Shown here piece after piece: positions 45,511 through 53,531 of a stretch of DNA of 64,000 bases. The notes below the pieces were generated by a model. That model searched no databases, was not told the DNA's origin, and saw only the letters and a list, made by a program, of their open reading frames with translations. Position numbers and translations under genes: made by a program. Numbering within the stretch: position 1 is the first letter of the stretch; each line of letters opens with the position of its first letter. Source of the DNA: G965230065 sp965230065 (lineage in GTDB: Bacteria; Bacteroidota; Bacteroidia; Cytophagales; Cyclobacteriaceae); the NCBI GenBank assembly GCA_965230065.1, contig OZ245942.1, positions 4,402,001 through 4,466,000 of the forward strand. Direction: 5' to 3'.

Positions 45511-47496
45511 ATGAGCCATACTAAAGCAGTTCCTTTTGGTAATAATGTGTTGTTGTATGGAAAAGAGGCACCATTGCCTAAGCAGCATCGTTTGCAAGCT
45601 GGCCCTTTGAACATACTGTACGAAGAAGGCAACCTTCGCTACATTCGTTGGGGAGGCGTGGAAGTTTTACGCATGATTTACTCGGCAGTGCGTGATCACA
45701 ATTGGGGAACAGTGGCTCCTCAAATTTCCAATGAAAAAGTTTTAATAGGTGAAAACACTTTTTCCATCAGTTACGATTGCACCTATCAGGAAGGAGATAT
45801 TCACTTTTTTGCCAAATATGAAATCACTGGCAATGAAGATGGGAAAATTGTTTTTTCCATGAATGGGGAAGCCCTTTCTGCGTTCCAAAGAAACCGCATT
45901 GGCTTTTGCGTATTGCATCCTGCCTCAGCAGCCGGATGGTACTGCCGGGTAATTACGCCCGATGGGGAAGAGAAAACAGGTAAATTCCCGAAATACATCA
46001 GTCCGCACCAGCCTTTTAAAGACATCAGGAAATTCGTCTGGGAAGTAGGTGAAAATACCATTGCTCAATTAGATTTTGAAGGCGATGTTTTTGAAATGGA
46101 AGATCAGCGCAACTGGACCGATGCCTCTTACAAAACCTACTGCACGCCCTTAGCCTTGCCTTTTCCGGTGCAGTTGCAAAAAAGCGATAAAGTACAGCAA
46201 AAAATAACCCTGAGCCTGTCGGGTGAATTGCAGGAAAGTTCTGAGGATGATAAAAGTTTAGAATTTGTAATACCTGAAAACCCGGGACAATTTATTGAAA
46301 TGCCGAAGTTGGGCGTATCAAAATCCAGTGAAGCCAAAGAACTATCAACGGGGGAAATTGCTTTGCTGCAAAAAGCAGGGTTTTCTCATTACCGGGTAGA
46401 TGTAAAGTTTGAGGCAAGCAATTGGAAACAAGAATTTCTGGCATCTTTGGGAGAAGCTGAAAAGCTTGATTTGCCGTTGGAGTTGGCCTTGCATTTTCAG
46501 GAGGATATTGAAGAGGATTTGGAAGAATTTTTGGCGGTTTGTGATGAGTGGCAGCCTGGCATAGGAAGTCGGCTTACCGAGCCGACCTACAAATATATTT
46601 TACTATTCCAAAACGGTGCTAAATCAACACCTGGAGCATTCATAAATGCCGTAATGCCCGCTTTAAGAAAAGCTTTTCCTAATACAATGATTGGGGCAGG
46701 TACTGACTATTTTTTTACGGAGCTTAACCGGGAAAGACCTCCAACCCAGGGGGTTGACTTTCTTACGTATTCTGTCAATCCACAAGTACATCAGTTTGAC
46801 AATGCATCGTTAGTGGAAACTCTGGAAGTTCAGGGAACTACTGTAATAAGTACCCGTCAGTTTGCTGATGGGTTGCCCATTCATGTATCTCCCGTAACCC
46901 TGAAAATGCGGAACAACCCCAATGCAACAGGAGCTGCACCAGCGGTACCAAAAGGGGCGTTGCCTCCGCAGGTTGATGTACGCCAAATGTCGCTTTTCGG
47001 GGCTATGTGGACATTGGGCAGCATCAAATACCTGGCCGAAGCGGGGGCAAAGACTGCTACTTTCTTTGAAACAGTTGGAATGCGAGGTTTGATGCAAGGA
47101 AATCAGCCACCCGCATCCGACCAATTTAAGGCAGTGTCAAATCAAATATTTCCATTGTATTTTGTTTTTCACGAACTGGCAAAGTACCCGGAAACACAAA
47201 TTATTCCCTCTCAGTGCAGCAAACCACTGGAAGTTGACGGCCTGGTATTACAAAACGATAAAGAACGAATTATTCTTTTAGGAAATATGCAGGCGGAAAC
47301 TAAAGTTGTAACCATCAAGAATATAAGCGAAAAAACTTTTTTGAAAGGGCTTGATGAACATAATGTAGCCGAGGCAGTTCTACAACTCGAAATTTTTTCA
47401 GAAGCCAAATTTACAGCCCTAGAAGTTAATAAAAAGCAGATTGTAATTACACTTAAAGGATATGCTATGGCTTTTATCCGGAGCCATAAAGAATAA
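45511..47496 (+). CDS. apnL: D-apionate lactonase
   Basis: A 661-aa cytoplasmic protein without signal peptide. The N-terminal pattern PFGNNVLLYG, LRYIRWGGVEVLRMIY and RDHNWGTVAP and the middle block EMEDQRNWTDASYKTYCTPLALPFP match the ApnL family as remembered from apiose loci. ApnL opens D-apionolactone to D-apionate, the step between ApsD and ApnO. It follows the apiosidase gene with only 12 bp between. The family has no well-known motif set, so the call rests on pattern resemblance plus context. Confidence 0.72.
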   Translation: MSHTKAVPFGNNVLLYGKEAPLPKQHRLQAGPLNILYEEGNLRYIRWGGVEVLRMIYSAVRDHNWGTVAPQISNEKVLIGENTFSISYDCTYQEGDIHFFAKYEITGNEDGKIVFSMNGEALSAFQRNRIGFCVLHPASAAGWYCRVITPDGEEKTGKFPKYISPHQPFKDIRKFVWEVGENTIAQLDFEGDVFEMEDQRNWTDASYKTYCTPLALPFPVQLQKSDKVQQKITLSLSGELQESSEDDKSLEFVIPENPGQFIEMPKLGVSKSSEAKELSTGEIALLQKAGFSHYRVDVKFEASNWKQEFLASLGEAEKLDLPLELALHFQEDIEEDLEEFLAVCDEWQPGIGSRLTEPTYKYILLFQNGAKSTPGAFINAVMPALRKAFPNTMIGAGTDYFFTELNRERPPTQGVDFLTYSVNPQVHQFDNASLVETLEVQGTTVISTRQFADGLPIHVSPVTLKMRNNPNATGAAPAVPKGALPPQVDVRQMSLFGAMWTLGSIKYLAEAGAKTATFFETVGMRGLMQGNQPPASDQFKAVSNQIFPLYFVFHELAKYPETQIIPSQCSKPLEVDGLVLQNDKERIILLGNMQAETKVVTIKNISEKTFLKGLDEHNVAEAVLQLEIFSEAKFTALEVNKKQIVITLKGYAMAFIRSHKE

Positions 47497-47507
47497 ATCA
47501 TGTTTGG

Positions 47508-47564
47508 TAATATCTATATCATTTATAATAATAATAGATTTTTTCTATTATTAGATAGATATTA
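47508..47564. promoter_or_regulatory. Palindromic structure upstream of katG
   Basis: The outer arm TAATATCTAT (47508-47517) pairs with ATAGATATTA (47555-47564) and the inner arm AATAATAG (47530-47537) with CTATTATT (47545-47552). It begins 11 bp after the ApnL stop and ends about 115 bp before the katG ATG. It may end the apiosidase-lactonase transcript or serve as operator for a peroxide regulator; the sequence does not decide. Confidence 0.35.
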
Positions 47565-47678
47565 AGAATCAGGAAATGCTTGATGGAGGCTATAAAAAAC
47601 TGTAATTTGGGTCATAACTCAACCAAGTATTTTTTACTCTACTGACAAAAACAAACAATTATTTAACCTTATCAACAA

Positions 47679-49943
47679 ATGGAAAACAACACAAATGGAA
47701 ATGGCAGTTCATCTTCAAACCACAAAGTTTGGGAAGTTAACGAATCAAGCAAATGTCCGTTCATGGGCGGTGCCCTGAAGTTTACTGCCGGCAGTGGTAC
47801 ATCTAACCGTGACTGGTGGCCAAATCAGTTGAACTTGAAAATCCTGCGCCAACATGCTGACTTATCCGACCCAATGGGTGAGGATTTCAATTATGCCGAA
47901 GAATTTAAGAAACTTGACCTGAAGGCTGTGAAGCAAGACCTCTATGAGGTACTAACCACCTCCCAGGACTGGTGGCCTGCCGATTACGGTCATTACGGGC
48001 CGTTTATGATCCGGATGGCCTGGCACAGCGCAGGTACCTACCGCATCTCCGATGGCCGTGGTGGGGGAGGCACCGGCAGCCAGCGGTTTGCCCCACTTAA
48101 TAGCTGGCCTGATAATGCGAACCTTGATAAGGCCCGCCTGCTGCTTTGGCCGGTTAAGCAAAAATATGGTAAGCAAATTTCTTGGGCCGACCTGCTAATC
48201 CTTGCCGGTAATAGTGCCCTGGAGTCAATGGGCTTCAAAACGTTTGGCTTCGGTGGCGGGCGTGAGGATGTTTGGGAGCCTGAGGAAGATATCTATTGGG
48301 GTTCAGAAGGAGAGTGGATGGGAAACAAAGAACGGTTTTCTGGTAAAGATGAGCTGGAAAACCCGCTTGGTGCTACACACATGGGATTAATTTATGTAAA
48401 TCCTGAAGGACCCAACGGTAATCCTGATCCCATTGCGGCAGCCCATCACATTCGTGAGACCTTTGGCCGTATGGCAATGAATGATTATGAAACAGTCGCA
48501 CTAATCGCCGGAGGGCATACTTTTGGCAAAACCCATGGTGCTGCTGATCCGGTTAAGTATGTTGGTGCAGAACCCGAAGGTGCCGGCATTGAAGAACAAG
48601 GCCTTGGGTGGAAAAATACTTTCGGCAGCGGAAATGCCGGAGATACCATTACCAGTGGCCTGGAAGGTGCATGGACCGAGACACCAACACAATGGACCAA
48701 CAACTTCTTCAAGAACCTTTTTGAGTATGAATGGGAGTTGACAAAGAGTCCGGCCGGTGCGCATCAGTGGAGGCCGAAAGACGGGGCAGGTGCCGGTACT
48801 GTGCCGGATGCGTACGACCCCTCAAAGAGTCATGCGCCTTTTATGCTTACGACAGACCTCTCTTTGCGGATGGACCCTGCGTATGAAAAAATTTCAAGAC
48901 ACTTCTACGAAAACCCGGATGAGTTCGCAGATGCATTTGCCAGGGCGTGGTACAAACTGACACACCGCGATATGGGGCCGGTTGCGCGCTACCTTGGGCC
49001 GGAGGTTCCTGAAGAGGAGTTGATTTGGCAAGATCCTATCCCGGCTGTTACCCATGAACTGATTAACGATCAGGACATTGCCGAACTAAAAGGTAAAATA
49101 CTAGAATCAGGATTGTCGGTATCTCAACTGGTATCTACGGCCTGGGCATCAGCATCTACATTCCGGGGATCTGATAAACGCGGTGGTGCAAACGGGGCAC
49201 GCATTCGCCTGGCTCCGCAGAATAACTGGGAAGTCAATAATCCGGGCCAATTGGCAAAAGTGTTGGAGAAGCTTGAAAATATCCGGGAAGCGTTTAACAG
49301 CGGGCAGTCTGGCGGGAAGAAGGTTTCGCTTGCCGACCTGATTGTGTTGGGCGGATGCGTAGGCATAGAGCAGGCAGCTAAGAAAGCGGGCCATGAGGTT
49401 ACCGTGCCCTTCACACCGGGACGAGCTGATGCATCGGAAGAGCAAACTGATGTGGAAGCATTTGAAGCCTTAGAACCAAATGCTGACGGTTTTCGCAACT
49501 ATTTGAAGAAACAAGATCATATATCGGCATCGGCAGAAGAAATGCTGGTAGACCGGGCGCAGTTGTTGACATTAACACCACCTGAAATGACGGTGCTCGT
49601 AGGCGGGATGCGTGTTTTAAATACGAACTTTGACCAGTCTCAACATGGTGTTTTCACCAAACAGCCTGAGGTACTTTCCAACGACTTCTTTGTTAACATT
49701 CTTAATATGGGAACGAAGTGGAAGTCAGTTTCAGAGGCCCAGGATGTATTTGAAGGCCGTGACCGTGCGACGGGTGAGCTCAAGTGGACGGGTACCCGTG
49801 TTGACCTCATTTTTGGTTCTAACTCTGAGCTTCGGGCCCTTGCCGAAGTATACGCTTGTGAAGATGCGCAAAAGAAGTTTGTGCAGGACTTTGTGGCAGC
49901 ATGGGCCAAGGTGATGAACCTTGACCGTTTCGATCTGGCCTGA
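47679..49943 (+). CDS. katG: Catalase-peroxidase KatG
   Basis: A 754-aa heme enzyme of normal length, with two peroxidase-like domains. The distal site IRMAWHSAGTYR (Arg112, Trp115, His116) starts the Trp-Tyr-Met adduct, continued by GLIYVNPEGPNG and LSLRMDPAYEKISR. The proximal heme side GGHTFGKTHG is present. It removes hydrogen peroxide. It has its own upstream region and a strong terminator, so it is probably a single-gene unit. No link to the apiose genes is implied. Confidence 0.97.
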   Translation: MENNTNGNGSSSSNHKVWEVNESSKCPFMGGALKFTAGSGTSNRDWWPNQLNLKILRQHADLSDPMGEDFNYAEEFKKLDLKAVKQDLYEVLTTSQDWWPADYGHYGPFMIRMAWHSAGTYRISDGRGGGGTGSQRFAPLNSWPDNANLDKARLLLWPVKQKYGKQISWADLLILAGNSALESMGFKTFGFGGGREDVWEPEEDIYWGSEGEWMGNKERFSGKDELENPLGATHMGLIYVNPEGPNGNPDPIAAAHHIRETFGRMAMNDYETVALIAGGHTFGKTHGAADPVKYVGAEPEGAGIEEQGLGWKNTFGSGNAGDTITSGLEGAWTETPTQWTNNFFKNLFEYEWELTKSPAGAHQWRPKDGAGAGTVPDAYDPSKSHAPFMLTTDLSLRMDPAYEKISRHFYENPDEFADAFARAWYKLTHRDMGPVARYLGPEVPEEELIWQDPIPAVTHELINDQDIAELKGKILESGLSVSQLVSTAWASASTFRGSDKRGGANGARIRLAPQNNWEVNNPGQLAKVLEKLENIREAFNSGQSGGKKVSLADLIVLGGCVGIEQAAKKAGHEVTVPFTPGRADASEEQTDVEAFEALEPNADGFRNYLKKQDHISASAEEMLVDRAQLLTLTPPEMTVLVGGMRVLNTNFDQSQHGVFTKQPEVLSNDFFVNILNMGTKWKSVSEAQDVFEGRDRATGELKWTGTRVDLIFGSNSELRALAEVYACEDAQKKFVQDFVAAWAKVMNLDRFDLA

Positions 49944-49996
49944 TTCGTATCATTTGACAGAACGAAGCAACGGGTTTTATATTTAATTTTAATGTG

Positions 49997-50028
49997 AAAA
50001 GGTGAGCTGGAAACGGCTCACCTTTTTT
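49997..50028 (+). terminator. Intrinsic terminator of katG
   Basis: GGTGAGC (50001-50007) pairs with GCTCACC (50016-50022), followed by TTTTTT (50023-50028). IS copy 2 is inserted eight bases after it. Confidence 0.88.
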
Positions 50029-50036
50029 GTAAAATA

Positions 50037-51058
50037 ACGTGAGTTATGGGTTTAAATAATTGATAATTAGCCTTTTATAAGGGAAAAGGTTACAAAATTT
50101 AAGAAATTAGAAGCGCTAACATCTAAAACTTAATTCTGTAACCTATGCTACACGAAGATAAAGAAAATAAACTCATAGAACTATTCATTACCGTGGACGA
50201 TTTTTGTATTGCTCTGGAAAACTGGAAAAGCCAACATCCAAAGTTTTGTACCTCAGTGACAAACCAACCTTTCATGAGTGATAGCGAAATGCTCACTATC
50301 CTGGTTTATTATCAGTATTCAGGTTATAAATGCTTTCAATACTATTATGAGGATTTTGTAGCAACTATTTTGAAGAGTTATTTTCCTCAACAAGTAAGCT
50401 ACCCACGCTTTGTAGCCCTGATCCCCCGACTTTTGCCTGGGTTGTATCTATTGCTGAAGTGGTGTACTCTGCTGAGCCGACGCAGCAATTGTTATTTTAT
50501 TGACTCCAAAAAGCTTCCTGTGTGCGATAACCGCCGGATTCATAACCATAAAGTATTTGATGGCTATGCGACTCGGGGTAAGTCCTCCACAGGCTGGTTT
50601 TTCGGCTTTAAAATACATTTGGTCATCAATAATTATGGGGAGATTATCAATTTTCTCTTTACAAGGGGCAATGTAGCAGATAATAATCAAGAAGTGCTCC
50701 GAGAGTTACTTACTGGCTTGAAAGGCCAGTGCTTTGGGGATAAAGGGTATATAACTAAGCTTTTTGAGGAATTCTATCAGCAAGGACTTCATCTCATTAC
50801 CAAAGTGCGAAGCAATATGAAAAATCGCCTGATCCCCTTAGCAGACTATCTGAAATTACGCAAACGAGCTGTAATTGAATCGGTCAATGATATACTAACC
50901 AGTGTTTTTGATTTAGAACATACCCGGCACAGAAGTCCCATGAATGCATTAGCCCATATGATGGCTTCTCTGATTGCTTATTGTTTTTATCAGGATAAGC
51001 CTTCAGTATTTATAGCTCATCAAGAAAAACTATTGATTGCTTAACCCATAATTCACGT
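50037..51058 (+). mobile_element. IS982-family insertion sequence, copy 2
   Basis: The same 1022-bp element as copy 1, in the same orientation, with the same ends. Its flanks carry TAAAATA on both sides (50030-50036 and 51059-51065), a 7-bp target duplication different from that of copy 1. It sits after the katG terminator and before the minus-strand isomerase gene, so no gene is broken. The distance to copy 1 is 42,000 bp exactly, from left end to left end. Confidence 0.95.
50145..51044 (+). CDS. IS982-family transposase (copy 2)
   Basis: A 299-aa protein identical to the copy 1 transposase, with the same DDE residues Asp120, Asp199 and Glu245. Identity of the two copies points to recent transposition or gene conversion. 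Confidence 0.96.
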   Translation: MLHEDKENKLIELFITVDDFCIALENWKSQHPKFCTSVTNQPFMSDSEMLTILVYYQYSGYKCFQYYYEDFVATILKSYFPQQVSYPRFVALIPRLLPGLYLLLKWCTLLSRRSNCYFIDSKKLPVCDNRRIHNHKVFDGYATRGKSSTGWFFGFKIHLVINNYGEIINFLFTRGNVADNNQEVLRELLTGLKGQCFGDKGYITKLFEEFYQQGLHLITKVRSNMKNRLIPLADYLKLRKRAVIESVNDILTSVFDLEHTRHRSPMNALAHMMASLIAYCFYQDKPSVFIAHQEKLLIA

Positions 51059-51117
51059 TAAAATAAGAATGTTAGTATTATCCTGTCTCCGCTGCTGTCT
51101 CACGTTAAACCCATCTT

Positions 51118-52077
51118 TCATTTTTGCGCTTTGGCCACTGCATCTTTCATCTTTTGCAGCCCTGTTTTGGCTACGGCAAGTGCGTCTTGTTCCCAGTAAG
51201 AACGGTTGAAAAGCTCCAGTGATAAAACTTTCTTTCCACCGGCATTTTGTAAATCGCTCAGAATTTGGGAAATGGGTGCAATGCCATCGCCTGGGTACAC
51301 CCGGTCGGCATCATCCATCTCTTCCCGTGTGGGCGAGGCCGGGTAATCGTTCATGTGGAAAATCTCTATGGTTTGTCCGCTGATAAGTTTAAGCCCTTCA
51401 CTGGGCGAACCACCTTTGTACAGGTGGTACACATCGGGCAAAATACGGGCTTTGGGGTGGCCACACTCGGCAGCTACAAACAGTACTTGTCCCAGCAGGT
51501 GCAGGTTTTGGGAAAATCCCCACACTTCCAACTGGGGCATTACGCCGGTTTGCTCACCAATCTCGAGGATTGCATGGTAGCGTTCGGCAGCTTTCAACAA
51601 GTCCAGCCCCGGTTCTTTGGTGGCCCCGGAAGGTGGAGCGGCTATGCGTGGGCAGCCAATTTGTGCCAGCATGTCCATTTCCTGTTTCAGTTGTTCTTTG
51701 GCCTGGTTACGGGTAGTTTCATCATCCACTATCCACTGGGCAAAGCCGATGGCATCTTCTATGGTAATGCCCAGGTCATCAATGCGTTTTTTCAAATCAC
51801 TAAGCGAACCCCCGTTTTTCACATACTCCTGCAAGGGCGGTACCCAGATTTCTACCGAATCGTACCCGGCTTCGGCAGCAATTTCCAGCTCTTTTACGAA
51901 ACCTGATTTTTGTCCGCGAATGGTGCTTACATTCAGGCAATAGGTAAAGTTATTTTTCTTTGTTTCGGCCTTCGGCGCTTTCGGGCTGCCCACGGTAATA
52001 TGCGGTAATAAGGAAGCCCCTGTTAACGCACTAATACCACCGAGAGCTTTACGACGGTTAATGGATGTTTTTTTCAT
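51118..52077 (-). CDS. Exported sugar phosphate isomerase/epimerase-like TIM-barrel protein 1
   Basis: A 319-aa protein. The ATG at 52077 gives a twin-arginine signal (NRRKALGG, then SALTGASLL). The longer frame up to 52233 runs through a repeat and is rejected. The AP-endonuclease-2-like TIM barrel shows AAEAGYDSVEIW, GFAQWIVDDE, PQLEVWGFSQNLH and IEIFHMNDYPASP, with likely metal ligands among these Glu, Asp and His residues. It may act on free sugars or hydroxy-acids in the periplasm. It forms a minus-strand group with two similar proteins, a phosphatase-like protein and a sulfatase. Confidence 0.8.
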   Translation of the reverse strand: MKKTSINRRKALGGISALTGASLLPHITVGSPKAPKAETKKNNFTYCLNVSTIRGQKSGFVKELEIAAEAGYDSVEIWVPPLQEYVKNGGSLSDLKKRIDDLGITIEDAIGFAQWIVDDETTRNQAKEQLKQEMDMLAQIGCPRIAAPPSGATKEPGLDLLKAAERYHAILEIGEQTGVMPQLEVWGFSQNLHLLGQVLFVAAECGHPKARILPDVYHLYKGGSPSEGLKLISGQTIEIFHMNDYPASPTREEMDDADRVYPGDGIAPISQILSDLQNAGGKKVLSLELFNRSYWEQDALAVAKTGLQKMKDAVAKAQK

Positions 52078-52113
52078 GGATGATTTTGTCTGTATTAAAG
52101 GTAATTCAATCCA

Positions 52114-52281
52114 CGGCCTTGTGGCACACAGGCCGTATGGAGGTATAGTATTTTTCCGTTCTGTGTACCACAGACCGGGGTTTGGGAACTTAGTTCTTCG
52201 CCAGGTAGTGTTTCGGAGGGCAGACCAGGTCACGGGGGCTTCCTAGTCCGCCTCATGTTTGGGCGGACTGAGAAGTCCGCC
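52114..52281. repeat. Cluster of palindromic repeats between two isomerase genes
   Basis: Four units: CGGCCTTGTG..CACAGGCCG (52114-52135); TCTGTG..CACAGA (52160-52174); then AGTCCGCC (52245-52252), GGCGGACT (52262-52269) and AGTCCGCC (52274-52281). The last three can fold in two mutually exclusive ways. The block lies after the stop of the right-hand minus-strand gene and before the start of the left-hand one. Confidence 0.65.
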
Positions 52282-52293
52282 CTCCAGCACTTA

Positions 52294-53274
52294 TCAGGAA
52301 TACTGGGGGGCGAGTTCTTCCCTTACTTTTTCCAGTAATTTTTTGGTAGCGATGATGCCTTCTTCTTCAGAAAGGCCGCTTCCTTCGTATTCAATGCCTA
52401 CATGCCCACGGTATCCTGCATCCAATACGATTTTCATCATGCGGGTGTAGTCGGTTGCTTCAGCATTGCCATTGGCATCAAAGGCATGGGTTTTGGCACT
52501 CACCCCTTTGGCGTATGGCATCATTTCTTCTACACCTTTGTACCGGTCATATTCTTCTTTGCAACCATCTTCAGAGCGTTCAATGCAGAAGTTGCCAAAA
52601 TCGGGCAGGGTACCTACACGGGGGTGGTCAGCCATTTTTATGGTTCCGGCCAGCCATGCACCATTGCTGGATAACCCACCGTGATTTTCTACAATTACAT
52701 TAATGCCAATACCATCGGTATACTCTGCCAGTTTGCTCAGTCCGTCGGCAGCCAGTTTTTGTTGTTCTTCATAGCTTCCGGCAGAGCGGGCATTTACCCG
52801 GATGGAATGGCAGCCCAGGAATTTGGCGGCATCAGCCCATTTGTAGTGGTTTTCTACTGCTTTCATACGGGCTTGTTCGTTGGGGTCGCCCAGTTCACCT
52901 TCGTTATCGCACATGATGAGGACGCTTTTTATGCCCTCGCTATCGCAGGTATTTTTTAGTTCGGTTAAATATTGCTGGTCTTTGGCTTTGTCCATGAAGC
53001 ATTGGTTCACATATTCAACGGCATCTATGCCTAGTTTGCGGGCGTAAGCCGGGAACTCCATGTTCGTGAGCGAACCGTCAAAAATCGCTTTATGTACAGA
53101 CCATTCAGCCAGGGAAATTTCAAAGAGGGAAGAAGCATTTGCAGCTGGTGTTGTTGCACCTTCTTCTTCTGTATTTTCATTGCTTTTTTCAGAGCCTGAT
53201 TGGCAGCCCAGGGTGATAAATCCTGCACCCAGCGAGAGCGCTGCTGATTGTTTGATAAATATTCTTCTTTTCAT
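52294..53274 (-). CDS. Exported sugar phosphate isomerase/epimerase-like TIM-barrel lipoprotein 2
   Basis: A 326-aa protein with an MKRRIFIKQS start and a lipobox LGC (Cys24), hence exported and lipid-anchored. The TIM barrel has SLAEWSVHKAI, GIDAVEYV, NVIVENHGG, GTLPDFGNFCI and VGIEYEGSGLSEEEG, the pattern of hydroxypyruvate-isomerase/AP-endonuclease-2-like proteins with Glu, Asp, His metal ligands. A Ser/Asn-rich linker follows the lipobox. It probably acts on a sugar derivative outside the cytoplasm. The substrate is unknown. Confidence 0.8.
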   Translation of the reverse strand: MKRRIFIKQSAALSLGAGFITLGCQSGSEKSNENTEEEGATTPAANASSLFEISLAEWSVHKAIFDGSLTNMEFPAYARKLGIDAVEYVNQCFMDKAKDQQYLTELKNTCDSEGIKSVLIMCDNEGELGDPNEQARMKAVENHYKWADAAKFLGCHSIRVNARSAGSYEEQQKLAADGLSKLAEYTDGIGINVIVENHGGLSSNGAWLAGTIKMADHPRVGTLPDFGNFCIERSEDGCKEEYDRYKGVEEMMPYAKGVSAKTHAFDANGNAEATDYTRMMKIVLDAGYRGHVGIEYEGSGLSEEEGIIATKKLLEKVREELAPQYS

Positions 53275-53531
53275 AGTGTTTATTTTAATGATAGCTGGTC
53301 AAAGATGAGGGTATAAAGTGAAATAGTCAATGTTTTCTTAATTTTCAATTAAAAGCGTTGCCAAATACGAAAGTAAGAGCAGACATTCTTGTCCGCATAG
53401 CCTGACAGAAATATCAGGCGGTACTTTACAGCATTTATTGAAAGAGTCCACCATAAAATTGCTGTTCAGTAAAAATAAGTGTCCGGCACTTACCTCTGAA
53501 AACACAAGTAGTACCGGATACTGGGTTCATG
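53275..53531. other. Intergenic region between isomerase 2 and PhoD-like gene
   Basis: A 257-bp gap. No family was recognised in any frame, and no clear hairpin was found. Confidence 0.4.

Noticed and set aside
47497..47678. Riboswitch or small RNA upstream of katG
   Set aside because: Only a simple A/T-rich palindrome is visible; no known riboswitch core was recognised.
8037..50037. The exact 42,000-bp spacing of IS copies as evidence of an artificial or mis-joined sequence
   Set aside because: Both copies have clean and different target duplications and different neighbours, so a coincidence is the simplest view.
8037..51058. A composite transposon bounded by the two IS982 copies
   Set aside because: The outer flanks do not match each other, and each IS has its own target duplication. 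This fits two independent insertions.
52078..52233. Upstream extension of isomerase-like protein 1
   Set aside because: The stretch covers palindromic repeats and hides the twin-arginine signal starting at 52077.
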